Positions 53,377-62,662 of a stretch of DNA of 64,000 nucleotides are shown piece after piece; position 1 is the first letter of the stretch, and the number at the start of each line of letters is the position of its first letter. Where the stretch lies: assembly GCF_050589825.1 (NCBI RefSeq), contig NZ_JBNGOZ010000001.1:310001-374000 (forward strand). The letters run 5' to 3'. The notes under the pieces were generated by a model, which saw nothing but the letters and a program-made list of their open reading frames with translations, was not told the origin of the DNA and ran no database searches. Position numbers and translations under genes: made by a program. Source of the DNA: Carboxylicivirga longa. Its GTDB lineage: Bacteria; Bacteroidota; Bacteroidia; Bacteroidales; Marinilabiliaceae.

Positions 53377-54984
53377 ATGCAGATAAATAAAATTATCATA
53401 GGCCTGCTTTTGGTCGCTTGTTCCCTGCCGGTATTTTCGCAGGCAAAAAGCGATAAGCGCCCTAATATCGTGTTTTTCATAGCGGATGACATGACGCGCG
53501 ATATGTTTAACTTCCTGCCGGAGAGTAAGGGGCGGAACCTAACGCCTAACCTGGATAAGCTGGTGGAGGAAGGGACCGTAATGATGGGGCAGCACGTGGC
53601 CGCCACGGTTTGTACACCCAGTCGTTTTAACGTGCTGACCGGCACCTACGCCAGCCGTGCCAACAACCCCCAGGTATTACAGCAGCTGAAGAAAAATGAT
53701 GGTCAACGTGTGGTGGAGTGGAATACACACATCATGCCCGGAGATGCCAACCTGGCAAGTTTAATGAAAGCAGCCGGTTATAAAACGGGGGCCGTTGGTA
53801 AAAACCATGTGTACGAAGTGGAAGATTATGTGAAGATTCCGATTACCGCCGATGCCTCTGATAAAAAAGTGATGAAGCAGCAACGTGCTAACTACAAGGC
53901 TACACAGGCAGCTTATCAAGCTTGTGGTTTTGATTTTGCCGAGGGAATCTATTACGAGAACCCGGATTTTAACGGGCCCTGGGATTTGGCCGTTCACAAC
54001 CTGGATTGGTCTACCGAGGCAGCCCTGGGATTTATTAAAGACTCCGGTGACGAACCTTTCTTTTTATATTTTGCCACTACCTTACCGCACGGACCACTGG
54101 AGGCTGAAAGAGCCTGGAATGCCGACCGGACCATTACACCCATCGGTAAGTTGGATAAAGCACCGGATGTGTTGCCGCATCAATCAACCATCCCAAAACG
54201 ATTGAAGGCTGCCGGCCAGGAAGTGAATGATCGTAAAGCCAATTTATTATGGATGGATGATGCCTTGGGCGCTCTTGTTCAGAGTCTAAAAGATAAAGGT
54301 GTTTACGACAATACCATTATTTTCTTCTTCAACGATCATGGTCAGTATGCCAAGGGAACGGTTTACCAGGGCGCTACCGGTAATCCGAGTATCGTATGGA
54401 AGAAAGGCGGGTTCGAAGCCGGATCGAGTACGGATGCTTTGGTGTCGAACGTGGATTTCACCCCTACGATTCTGGATTTGGTTGGACAAAAATACAATGA
54501 AAAGGAGTTTGACGGTCGTAGTTTTGCCAGTGTGTTGGAAGGTAAAGAAGCCCGTGAACGTGGTTCTTTGTATTTCGAGATCGGTTATTCGCGAGGCGTC
54601 CGTAAGGGAAAGTATAAATACCTGGCCTTGCGTTATCCGCAGTGGGTTAAAAACCTGACAGCAGAGGAGCGTCAACAAATTTTGGATGATTATAACAAAA
54701 AGCTCAAAACACGGGGGAAAGCACCTAATAATACCGATCCGTCAAAGCCATTCGGGCATGTGCAGATCATACCCGGAGGTGGCGATGCCGAGTTCCCATC
54801 CACACAGCGATATCCGCATTATGCCGATGCCGATCAGTTGTACGATCTGGAGAAGGATCCTAACGAGAAGGTGAATCTCTATCATCATCCCGATTACCAG
54901 GACATCGTGAAAGAGATGCGTGCAGAACTTAAAAAGCACATCCAGTCTATTCCAGGCAGTTTTGGTGAGTTTAAAACAAAATAA
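53377..54984 (+). CDS. S1-family sulfatase with CTPSR motif
   Basis: Exported sulfatase. I chose the ATG at 53377 (MQINKIIIGLLLVACS), 10 bp after the GH9 stop, because it starts a clean signal peptide (to about residue 23, VFSQ). An earlier in-frame ATG overlaps the GH9 gene. Metal site FFIADDMTRD, catalytic C79 in ATVCTPSRFNVLTGTYASR, LPHGPLEAE and FFNDHGQYAKG are present. Its C-terminus carries DADQLYDLEKDPNEKVNLY. It belongs to neither of the two subgroups represented by 35785/62663 and 37352/58987. The position attacked is unknown. Confidence 0.93.
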   Translation: MQINKIIIGLLLVACSLPVFSQAKSDKRPNIVFFIADDMTRDMFNFLPESKGRNLTPNLDKLVEEGTVMMGQHVAATVCTPSRFNVLTGTYASRANNPQVLQQLKKNDGQRVVEWNTHIMPGDANLASLMKAAGYKTGAVGKNHVYEVEDYVKIPITADASDKKVMKQQRANYKATQAAYQACGFDFAEGIYYENPDFNGPWDLAVHNLDWSTEAALGFIKDSGDEPFFLYFATTLPHGPLEAERAWNADRTITPIGKLDKAPDVLPHQSTIPKRLKAAGQEVNDRKANLLWMDDALGALVQSLKDKGVYDNTIIFFFNDHGQYAKGTVYQGATGNPSIVWKKGGFEAGSSTDALVSNVDFTPTILDLVGQKYNEKEFDGRSFASVLEGKEARERGSLYFEIGYSRGVRKGKYKYLALRYPQWVKNLTAEERQQILDDYNKKLKTRGKAPNNTDPSKPFGHVQIIPGGGDAEFPSTQRYPHYADADQLYDLEKDPNEKVNLYHHPDYQDIVKEMRAELKKHIQSIPGSFGEFKTK

Positions 54985-55005
54985 GGATCTCAGTATTTCA
55001 AAATT

Positions 55006-56412
55006 ATGGCTTCAGATAAAATTAAATTAAAAGAAAAAATTGGCTATGCTCTGGGCGATACCTCAGCTAATATTGCCTGGCGCGCCATCACCTCTTTTCT
55101 ACTGGTTTTTTATACCGATGTATTCGGTATTTCGGCAGTGGCCGCCGGTGTATTGCTCCTGATTACGCGTTTGTCCGACGGGGTTACCGATGTAATCATG
55201 GGTATGATTGCCGACCGTACCAACACCAAGCATGGTAAGTTTCGACCCTGGATACTCTGGTCGGCTGTGCCTTTTGGTATTTTGTTAGTGCTGACCTTTT
55301 CAACGCCCGGCTTTGGTCCTACGGGTAAACTTATTTATGCCTACGTAACTTACATATTATTAACCCTGGTATATACCGCCAATAACGTGCCTTATTCGGC
55401 CTTAATGGGTGTGATGACAGCCGATCAGAAAGAACGCACGTCGCTTTCTTCTTTTCGTTTCGCGGGTGCTTACTTCGGTGGCATCATTGCGCAGGGTTTA
55501 TTGATTTACCTGGTTTTGTTTTTGGGTGGTGGCGATGAAAGTAAAGGTTATCAGTACTCCATGTACGTGTTGGCCGGTTTGTTAGTGGTCTTCCTGTTGG
55601 TAACGTTTTTCACCACGCGCGAGCGTGTGCCGGCACCAAAGAATCAGCAATCATCAGTATGGCACGACCTATCCGATTTAATTAAAAATAAGCCCTGGCT
55701 TATTCTGCTGGTCGTAGGTTTTCTATTCGTAACTTTTAATTCCATCAAGCAGGGAATTACTGTTATCTATTTCAAGCGCTTTGTTGGGAATGAACTACTG
55801 GCGGCCTCTTACATGGTGGTGTTGCTGGTTGTTTCCATGGTTGCGGCTTTGGTAACAACGCCTCTGGCAAATTATTTCGGGAAGAAACGTTTATTTATCT
55901 ATGTGATGCTGTTTTCGGGTATCACCACCGGGCTTATTCACCTGGCCGGGCCGCAGGATACAGTCCTGGTATTTGTGTTGGGTTCGCTGGCCGAATTCGG
56001 AGCGGGTATCATGCCGGTGTTGTTCTTTGCAATGCTGGGCGATTCAGCCGATTACTCGGAATGGAAACATAACCGTCGGGCCACAGGATTGATCTATTCG
56101 GCTGGTACCTTTGCCATGAAATTTGGTGGCGGTGTGGCCGGTGCCATCATCGGTTTTGTATTGGGTGGATATGGTTATGATGGTATGAACGAGCAAACCA
56201 TTCCGGCAGCTCTTCCGGGTATAAAACTATTAATGAGTTGGATTCCTTCCATTTTCATGGTGCTGTCTGTTGTGGCGATGATTGCTTACCCGCTTTCTTC
56301 GGCCAAGATGAAAGACATTGAAAAGGATCTTTCAGTGAATAGAGAGCAGGAGGGTGAGGCACCCATTAAGGTGACCGAAGGCACAGGCGAAGTGAGTGCC
56401 CTAACTGTGTAG
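55006..56412 (+). CDS. GPH-family sugar:cation symporter (MelB-like, MFS)
   Basis: Inner-membrane importer of di- or oligosaccharides with Na+ or H+. About 12 membrane helices span the 468 residues. Family hallmarks are GYALGDTSANIAWR at the N-terminus, DVIMGMIADRTNTKHGKFRPWILW (the GPH loop 2-3 signature, shortened here to its ends) and NNVPYSALMGVMT. The second half has GDSADYSEWKHNRRATGLIYS, also typical. It is followed by the GH94 phosphorylase gene, so the natural model is uptake of the desulfated disaccharide and intracellular phosphorolysis. Confidence 0.93.
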   Translation: MASDKIKLKEKIGYALGDTSANIAWRAITSFLLVFYTDVFGISAVAAGVLLLITRLSDGVTDVIMGMIADRTNTKHGKFRPWILWSAVPFGILLVLTFSTPGFGPTGKLIYAYVTYILLTLVYTANNVPYSALMGVMTADQKERTSLSSFRFAGAYFGGIIAQGLLIYLVLFLGGGDESKGYQYSMYVLAGLLVVFLLVTFFTTRERVPAPKNQQSSVWHDLSDLIKNKPWLILLVVGFLFVTFNSIKQGITVIYFKRFVGNELLAASYMVVLLVVSMVAALVTTPLANYFGKKRLFIYVMLFSGITTGLIHLAGPQDTVLVFVLGSLAEFGAGIMPVLFFAMLGDSADYSEWKHNRRATGLIYSAGTFAMKFGGGVAGAIIGFVLGGYGYDGMNEQTIPAALPGIKLLMSWIPSIFMVLSVVAMIAYPLSSAKMKDIEKDLSVNREQEGEAPIKVTEGTGEVSALTV

Positions 56413-56443
56413 TTGATTAGTAATACGATTTATAAAAAGGACA

Positions 56444-56534
56444 ATGAAACGAGCCATTCGAGCGTCTTTCTTAAATAGGGGAATGAGTGTATTGGCGAGT
56501 TCCATGTGGCAATTAAAAAACAAATTATAGACAC
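56444..56534 (+). promoter_or_regulatory. 5' leader element B, second copy of the 7011 element
   Basis: ATGAAACGAGCCAT (56444-56457) and GGCGAGTTCCATGTGGCAA (56494-56512) match the two blocks at 7011 and 7063. The arms are 50 bp apart here and 52 bp there. The variable middle and the change ATATGG to ATGTGG, which keeps pairing with GCCAT through a G-T pair, favour a folded RNA over a peptide. The element ends 22 bp before the GH94 start. Confidence 0.5.
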
Positions 56535-58967
56535 ATGAAGTACGGATATTTTGACGATATAAACAGGGAGTATGTAATAACGAACCCTGAAACACCATGG
56601 CCATGGATTAATTATTTAGGTAACGAGGATTTCTTTTCGTTGATTTCAAATACGGCAGGCGGGTATAGCTTTTATAAAGATGCCAAATTCCGTCGCCTGA
56701 CCCGTTACCGCTATAACAACGTGCCGATGGACAATGGCGGTCGTTATTTTTACATTAAGGATGGCGATACAGTATGGTCGCCGGGTTGGAAACCGGTTAA
56801 AACGCCTTTGGATAGCTATGAGTGCCGCCATGGTATGAGCTACACGAAAATCATCGGTTCAAAAAATGGCGTGAAAGCGGAGAATCTTTTTTTTGTGCCT
56901 TTGAAAACCTGGGCCGAAGTGCAAAAGGTGAAGCTGACGAACGAGAGTAGTGAGGTTAAGAAACTGAAATTATTCTCATTCATGGAGTGGTGCCTTTGGA
57001 ATGCCGAGGACGATCAGAACAACTTGCAGCGTAACCTGTCCACCGGTGAGGTAGAGATTGACGGTTCAACCATTTATCACAAAACAGAATACAAAGAGCG
57101 CCGCAATCATTATGCCTTTTACCATGTCAATGCCCCTATTCAGGGTTTCGATACCGATCGGGAGACTTTTGTAGGATTGTACAACGAATTTTCAGGCCCT
57201 AAAGCCGTGTTGGAAGGACAGCCCGGTAATTCAGAGGCACACGGTTGGTCGCCCATCGCATCGCATTACCTGGAGGTGGAGTTGCAACCGGGTGAGAGTA
57301 AAGAATTCGTGTTTGTACTGGGTTACATCGAAAATCCTGAAGACCAGAAGTGGGAGAGTAAAGGCGTGATTAACAAAGTGCCTGCCAAGGCCGTTATCGA
57401 GAAGTTTGATACGGTAGAAAATGTGGAGAGCGCACTAAATGATTTAGCCGACTACTGGAATAAGCTGCTGAATGTTTATCAGCTCGAAAGTGGCGATGAT
57501 AAGCTCAACCGCATGGTAAACATATGGAACCAATACCAGTGTATGGTTACCTTCAACATGTCGCGCTCGGCGTCTTTCTTCGAAGTAGGTATTGGCCGTG
57601 GAATGGGCTTCCGCGATTCTAATCAGGATTTGATTGGTTTTGTGCATCAAATACCGGAACGCGCCAAAGAGCGCATCATCGATATTGCCTCCACGCAGTT
57701 TGAGAATGGCGGAGCTTATCATCAATATCAGCCATTAACCAAGCGTGGGAACGATGCCATCGGTGGTAATTTTAACGACGACCCGCTTTGGTTGATCTTA
57801 TCAACCACGGCTTACATCAAGGAAACAGGTGATTTTTCCATCTTGGAGGAGCAGGTACCTTTCGATAATGATGAGCAAAAGGCCCAAAGCTTGTTTGAAC
57901 ACCTGAAGCGTTCGCTCTATTTTACCGTTAATAATAAGGGTCCTCATGGCTTGCCATTGATTGGCCGTGCCGATTGGAATGACTGTCTGAACCTCAATTG
58001 TTTCTCAACCAATCCCAATGAATCATTCCAAACCACCGGAAATAAAGAAGGTGGTCAGGCCGAATCGCTTATGATTGCCGGATTGTTTGTGGTATATGGT
58101 CGCGATTTTATTCAGTTGTGCCAGCAGATCGGAAAGAGTGAAGAAGCCGCTGAGGCCCAAAAACAAGTGGATGCCATGGTGGAAGCCATCAAAACACATG
58201 GCTGGGATGGAGAATGGTTCTTGCGTGCCTACGATTATTACGGTAATAAAGTAGGAAGCGAAATCAATGAAGAAGGTAAGATTTTTATCGAGTCGCAGGG
58301 CTGGTGTACCATGGCAGGAATTGGCAAAGAAGAGGGCCTATGTGAGAAGGCTTTGGATGCCGTGAAGGAGCGCCTGGATTGTGAATATGGCATAGTGCTT
58401 AACAACCCGGCCTTCACTAAGTATGTGATTGAGTACGGCGAGATATCTACTTATCCGAAAGGATACAAGGAAAATGCCGGTATCTTCTGTCATAACAACC
58501 CGTGGATTATGATTGGTGAAACGGAAATAGGTCGTGGTGAGCGTGCTTGGGAATATTACCAGAAGATTTGTCCGTCGTACCTGGAAGAGATTAGCGAACT
58601 GCATAAGACCGAACCGTATGTGTATTCGCAAATGATTGCCGGTAAGGATGCCTACAAGCCCGGTGAGGCCAAAAATTCGTGGTTAACCGGAACGGCTGCC
58701 TGGAATTTTTATGCTATTTCGCAGTATATCTTAGGCATTAAACCCGATTACAACGGCTTGTGTATCGATCCATGTCTCCCTCAGTCATTAGGTGAATACA
58801 CGGTTAAGCGTGTGTTCCGTGGTGTTAACTACGAAATCACGGTTAAATCAGGTCCTAAAGGCAAAGGGGTGAAGACCATGACCATCGATGGCGAAGTGGT
58901 TGCGGGTAATATCATTCCTGTTGGAACGCCCGGCGAAACCAAGCGGGTAGTGGTAGAATTATTTTAA
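56535..58967 (+). CDS. GH94 phosphorylase, cellobiose phosphorylase-like
   Basis: Cytoplasmic phosphorylase (no signal peptide) that splits a beta-linked disaccharide with phosphate to give a sugar 1-phosphate and a free sugar, saving one ATP. The N-terminal GH94 signature is MKYGYFDDINREYVIT with TPWPWINYLGN. The beta-sandwich is followed by an alpha/alpha barrel with RDSNQD, QYQPLTKRGND and the catalytic Asp483 in IGRADWNDCLNLN. Length 810 aa and the GRADWNDCLN context are those of cellobiose phosphorylases. Chitobiose or laminaribiose phosphorylase remain possible. It lies after the GPH symporter. Confidence 0.92.
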   Translation: MKYGYFDDINREYVITNPETPWPWINYLGNEDFFSLISNTAGGYSFYKDAKFRRLTRYRYNNVPMDNGGRYFYIKDGDTVWSPGWKPVKTPLDSYECRHGMSYTKIIGSKNGVKAENLFFVPLKTWAEVQKVKLTNESSEVKKLKLFSFMEWCLWNAEDDQNNLQRNLSTGEVEIDGSTIYHKTEYKERRNHYAFYHVNAPIQGFDTDRETFVGLYNEFSGPKAVLEGQPGNSEAHGWSPIASHYLEVELQPGESKEFVFVLGYIENPEDQKWESKGVINKVPAKAVIEKFDTVENVESALNDLADYWNKLLNVYQLESGDDKLNRMVNIWNQYQCMVTFNMSRSASFFEVGIGRGMGFRDSNQDLIGFVHQIPERAKERIIDIASTQFENGGAYHQYQPLTKRGNDAIGGNFNDDPLWLILSTTAYIKETGDFSILEEQVPFDNDEQKAQSLFEHLKRSLYFTVNNKGPHGLPLIGRADWNDCLNLNCFSTNPNESFQTTGNKEGGQAESLMIAGLFVVYGRDFIQLCQQIGKSEEAAEAQKQVDAMVEAIKTHGWDGEWFLRAYDYYGNKVGSEINEEGKIFIESQGWCTMAGIGKEEGLCEKALDAVKERLDCEYGIVLNNPAFTKYVIEYGEISTYPKGYKENAGIFCHNNPWIMIGETEIGRGERAWEYYQKICPSYLEEISELHKTEPYVYSQMIAGKDAYKPGEAKNSWLTGTAAWNFYAISQYILGIKPDYNGLCIDPCLPQSLGEYTVKRVFRGVNYEITVKSGPKGKGVKTMTIDGEVVAGNIIPVGTPGETKRVVVELF

Positions 58968-58986
58968 GTTTCTAAAAGAATAAGTT

Positions 58987-60984
58987 ATGAGCTTTAAATT
59001 CAAAAATTTAGTATTGGCTTTAATGGCTGTTTGCAGTTTGTCTGTAAAGGCACAGGAAAAGACCAATGTATTATTCATAGCCGTAGATGATCTTAAGCCC
59101 CTCTTAGGGGCTTATGGTCATGATCAACTTCAAACTCCTCATATCGATGCCCTGGCCAAAGAAGGGGTGGTGTTTACTAATGCCCATTGTCAGCAGGCCG
59201 TTTGCGGGCCATCGCGTGCAAGTATTTTTACGGGTATGCGCCCGGATTATACGGGTGTAAGGGATTTGAAGACACGCATGCGCGATGTGAATCCGGATAT
59301 CCTGTCCATGCCCCAGTATTTCCGTCAAAACGGATATGCCACGGTGGCAGTGGGTAAGATTTACGATCCGCGTTGTGTGGATAAGCAATATGATGGCCCC
59401 TCGTGGAGCATCCCGTATAGCGAAAGCGCAAAATATACTTACCCCGAAGCTTATGGCGAGCCGGGCCTGTCGTATTATGCGTTGAAGGAAAACCAGTTGA
59501 GAGTTAGAGAACTGGAACAGGAGGCGGCCGAAAAAGGCATCAAAAATGTACATAAGTATGTATCCGATCGCTTTAAGCCATCGACCGAATGTGCCGATGT
59601 GCCCGACGAAGCCTATATGGATGGTCAGATTGCCAACAACGGTATTCGCTACATGAATGAATTGGCCAAAGCCGATGAGCCATTTTTTCTGGCTGTGGGT
59701 TTTAAACGGCCTCACCTGCCGTTTGCAGCCCCTAAAAAATACTGGGATCTGTACAACAGGGAAGATATACAGGTGGCAACTTATCGCGAGGCGGTTAAAA
59801 ATGGGGTCGACATCGCCTATCATAAATCGGGCGAGTTATACTCCTACACCGATATACCGCCGCTGACTTCGTTCTCTGATATTTTCACCGATAACCTGCC
59901 CGATGAAAAGCAGAAAGAGCTGATACATGCCTATTATGCCAGCATCTCTTTCGTGGATGCACAGGTGGGTAAGCTGATGGCTAACCTGAAGGCCAAAGGA
60001 CTGGATAAGAATACAGTTATTGTGCTGTGGGGCGATCATGGCTGGCACTTAGGCGATCATTCGCTGTGGTGTAAGCACACTAATTTCGAGCAGGCAACAC
60101 GCGTGCCTTTGATCATCAAAAAGCCCGATGGAGCCAGTGGCGCTAATGCGCATCCGGTGGAAGCATTGGATGTGTTTCCAACACTTTGCGAGGCAACAGG
60201 TTTGCCAATCCCTTCGCAATTACAGGGTAATAGCCTGATGCCGGTTTTTACCAAGGCAAAAGCGAAAGTAAAAGAGTATGCTATTTCGCAGTTCGGACGA
60301 GGCAAAACACAGGGTTACTCTTTGCGTACCGGGCGTTACCGTTTGACCCTTTGGATGAAAGACGACTGGCATACCGACCAGCCTCTTAATAAGCGCTTGA
60401 TTGTGGCCGGAGAACTGTACGATTATCAAAATGATCCGCTTGAAACAGAAAATTATTATCAGCATGCGGATTATAAAAAGATCAAAGCTGAACTGATGCA
60501 GCTCTTTGAAGCTTTTGCAAACAAGCAAAATCAAGAAATTAGTAGTCTTCGAGAAGGAAATATTTCTGATGCTGTAACGAAAGCATCAGATTTGTCCTTC
60601 AAGCCGGAGTTGACGAAAAACTGGAAAGCAGTTGTGCGTAAAGGGGCCGAGGCCAATTTTCAGCTTGAGGGAAAGAAGCTGTTGGTAGATGTGAAAAAAC
60701 CGGGTGCAAAACCATGGGATCTGGCATTGGTATACAATGGTCAGCTGGAGTTAAAGGAAGGTCAGACCATCGTGTTCACTTTTGATTATGCCGGGCCGGA
60801 GCTAAAAATAGGAATGGGCCCCGTGAACGAAAAAAGAGTGGCCAGGGTAGTTAAGGCATCCCAAAAGTTAAAGCTGCGGACTGCTGAAATGGAGATAACA
60901 GCCAACGGTGCCTGGCCCATGAAAATGCTATTCTTGGAAACAGGCCATTACGAAATAGGAGAGATAACAGTTAGCCTTCGATAA
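58987..60984 (+). CDS. iduronate-2-sulfatase-like S1 sulfatase with C-terminal extension
   Basis: Exported sulfatase. A signal peptide (about 1-22, VKAQ) precedes AVDDLKPLLGAYG. Catalytic C73 is in AVCGPSRASIFTGMRP. GFKRPHLPFAAPKKYW, ALSE-free SISFVDAQVGKLM and WGDHGWHLGDHSLWCKH match the I2S-like subgroup (37352 and the fusion sulfatase at 30330). After the usual end near residue 515 there is an extra domain of about 140 residues (KASDLSFKPELTKNW to the end) with a beta-sandwich pattern, perhaps a binding module. It starts 20 bp after GH94 and is followed 11 bp later by another sulfatase. Confidence 0.92.
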   Translation: MSFKFKNLVLALMAVCSLSVKAQEKTNVLFIAVDDLKPLLGAYGHDQLQTPHIDALAKEGVVFTNAHCQQAVCGPSRASIFTGMRPDYTGVRDLKTRMRDVNPDILSMPQYFRQNGYATVAVGKIYDPRCVDKQYDGPSWSIPYSESAKYTYPEAYGEPGLSYYALKENQLRVRELEQEAAEKGIKNVHKYVSDRFKPSTECADVPDEAYMDGQIANNGIRYMNELAKADEPFFLAVGFKRPHLPFAAPKKYWDLYNREDIQVATYREAVKNGVDIAYHKSGELYSYTDIPPLTSFSDIFTDNLPDEKQKELIHAYYASISFVDAQVGKLMANLKAKGLDKNTVIVLWGDHGWHLGDHSLWCKHTNFEQATRVPLIIKKPDGASGANAHPVEALDVFPTLCEATGLPIPSQLQGNSLMPVFTKAKAKVKEYAISQFGRGKTQGYSLRTGRYRLTLWMKDDWHTDQPLNKRLIVAGELYDYQNDPLETENYYQHADYKKIKAELMQLFEAFANKQNQEISSLREGNISDAVTKASDLSFKPELTKNWKAVVRKGAEANFQLEGKKLLVDVKKPGAKPWDLALVYNGQLELKEGQTIVFTFDYAGPELKIGMGPVNEKRVARVVKASQKLKLRTAEMEITANGAWPMKMLFLETGHYEIGEITVSLR

Positions 60985-60994
60985 ATTCTGACAC

Positions 60995-62497
60995 ATGAAA
61001 TATTCTATATTATTTAGTTTAGTTTTACTTGCGCTATTGAGCGCGTGTTCAACAACTCAAAATAGCGATACGGACGAAATATCCATCGAACGGGTGGCAG
61101 GAGCCAAGCAACGCAACGTCATCTTTATCCTTACGGACGATCACCGTTACGATTACATGGGCTTCACCGGTAAGGTACCCTGGCTCGAAACACCGCAGAT
61201 GGATCAGCTGGCCAGTGAAGGAGCCTATATGAAAAACGCCTTTGTGACAACCTCTTTGTGCTCACCCAGCCGCGCCAGTATTTTAACGGGTCAGTATTCG
61301 CACGTGCATACCATCGTGGATAACGTGGCGCCCGATCCAGGTAACCTGGTTTATTTCCCACAGTATCTGCAAAAGGCAGGCTACCAAACCAGTTTCTTTG
61401 GTAAATGGCACATGGGCGATGAGCACGATGACCCGCGTCCCGGCTTCGACCATTGGGAAAGCTTTAAAGGTCAGGGCGAGTATTATGCTCCTAACCTGAA
61501 TATTAATGGAGAGCGTGTACAGTACGATTCAACGACTTATATTACCGATTTATTAACCGAGCATGCTATTGACTGGTTGGATAAGCGGGATGAAGAAAAG
61601 CCATTTTTTATGTACTTATCGCATAAAGCCGTCCATGCCTTGTTTAAGCCGGCCAAACGTCACGATGGCGTGTACGATGGTAAAAAAATTGAACGACCGT
61701 CTACTTACACCCAAACGATTGGTGATGAGTATAAGGATTTGAAATGGCCCGAGTGGGTGAAACAACAGCGTCATAGCTGGCATGGTGTGGATTACATGTA
61801 CCACGATCAGAACGGGACTTTCGATCAGAACCTGCAGAAGTATTGCGAAACACTGCTTGGTGTGGATGAAAGCATCGGCTCTGTGATGGCCTGGTTGAAG
61901 GAAAATGGCCTGGATGAGTCCACCATGGTGATTTACATGGGTGATAACGGCTTTAGCTGGGGCGAGCATGGCCTGATTGACAAGCGTCATTTTTACGAAG
62001 AATCGGTTAAAGTACCCATGCTGATCCGTTGTCCCGAGATATTTAAAGGCGGTAAGAATATCGAACGCATGGTACAGAACGTGGATGTGGCACCAACGAT
62101 TCTGGAATGTGCCGGGGTGAAGAAGCCGGATTACATGCCTGGTAAATCAATGGTTCAACTTTTAAAAGGCAACGAAGAAGGTTGGCGCACACGCGTGTAT
62201 TACGAGTATTTCTGGGAATACGATTTCCCGATGACGCCAACCGTATTTGGTGTGCGTACCGATCGTTACAAATACATGCGTTATCAGGGTATCTGGGACC
62301 AGAATGAATTATACGACATCATTAACGATCCGGATGAAAAATACAACCTGATGGGCGACCCGGAACATGCCGATGTGGCCAAGCAACTGGCTTCCGACCT
62401 TTACGACTGGTTGGAGCAAACGCATGGAATGAATATTCCGTTAAAGCGCACCGTTAAAAATCCTTATGGCGATTATCGTCATCCAAAACAGTATTAA
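60995..62497 (+). CDS. S1-family sulfatase lipoprotein, GlcNAc-6-sulfatase-like
   Basis: Membrane-anchored sulfatase. The lipobox LLSAC gives the lipid cysteine at residue 18. The metal site is ILTDDHRYDYMG and catalytic C89 lies in LCSPSRASILTGQYSH. FGKWHMG, LSHKAVHALF and MGDNGFSWGEHGLIDKRHFYEES place it with the glucosamine-6-sulfatase-like group of S1 sulfatases, many of which remove 6-O-sulfates. The length (500 aa) is normal. The exact substrate is not set by these motifs. It is 11 bp downstream of the preceding sulfatase. Confidence 0.92.
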   Translation: MKYSILFSLVLLALLSACSTTQNSDTDEISIERVAGAKQRNVIFILTDDHRYDYMGFTGKVPWLETPQMDQLASEGAYMKNAFVTTSLCSPSRASILTGQYSHVHTIVDNVAPDPGNLVYFPQYLQKAGYQTSFFGKWHMGDEHDDPRPGFDHWESFKGQGEYYAPNLNINGERVQYDSTTYITDLLTEHAIDWLDKRDEEKPFFMYLSHKAVHALFKPAKRHDGVYDGKKIERPSTYTQTIGDEYKDLKWPEWVKQQRHSWHGVDYMYHDQNGTFDQNLQKYCETLLGVDESIGSVMAWLKENGLDESTMVIYMGDNGFSWGEHGLIDKRHFYEESVKVPMLIRCPEIFKGGKNIERMVQNVDVAPTILECAGVKKPDYMPGKSMVQLLKGNEEGWRTRVYYEYFWEYDFPMTPTVFGVRTDRYKYMRYQGIWDQNELYDIINDPDEKYNLMGDPEHADVAKQLASDLYDWLEQTHGMNIPLKRTVKNPYGDYRHPKQY

Positions 62498-62505
62498 TTG
62501 ACAGG

Positions 62506-62644
62506 GGATGTACGAAATTTAAGTTTCACGCTAATATAGCCAACTATTACACAGAGGTCGCAAGTTATAGAATTTTGTTTTCAATACTTTGCGACCTTTG
62601 TGTTTGTCTGACTTCTCGAGTGATCTTTATGTTTTGGGGCATCC
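62506..62644. mobile_element. MITE-like inverted-repeat element upstream of the last sulfatase
   Basis: The ends GGATGTACGAAA (62506-62517) and TTTTGGGGCATCC (62632-62644) resemble those of the element at 49199-49318. An internal hairpin ACACAGAGGTCGCAAG (62549-62564) / CTTTGCGACCTTTGTGT (62587-62603) is nearly perfect. It leaves only 18 bp before the sulfatase start, so it probably forms its leader or promoter region. Mobility is inferred. Confidence 0.5.
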
Positions 62645-62662
62645 TCTTTTTTTTCTTTTGCA

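Noticed and set aside
59104..59823. 239-codon open frame on the minus strand over the sulfatase gene at 58987
   Set aside because: Antisense shadow of a sulfatase with all catalytic motifs on the plus strand; no domain recognised.
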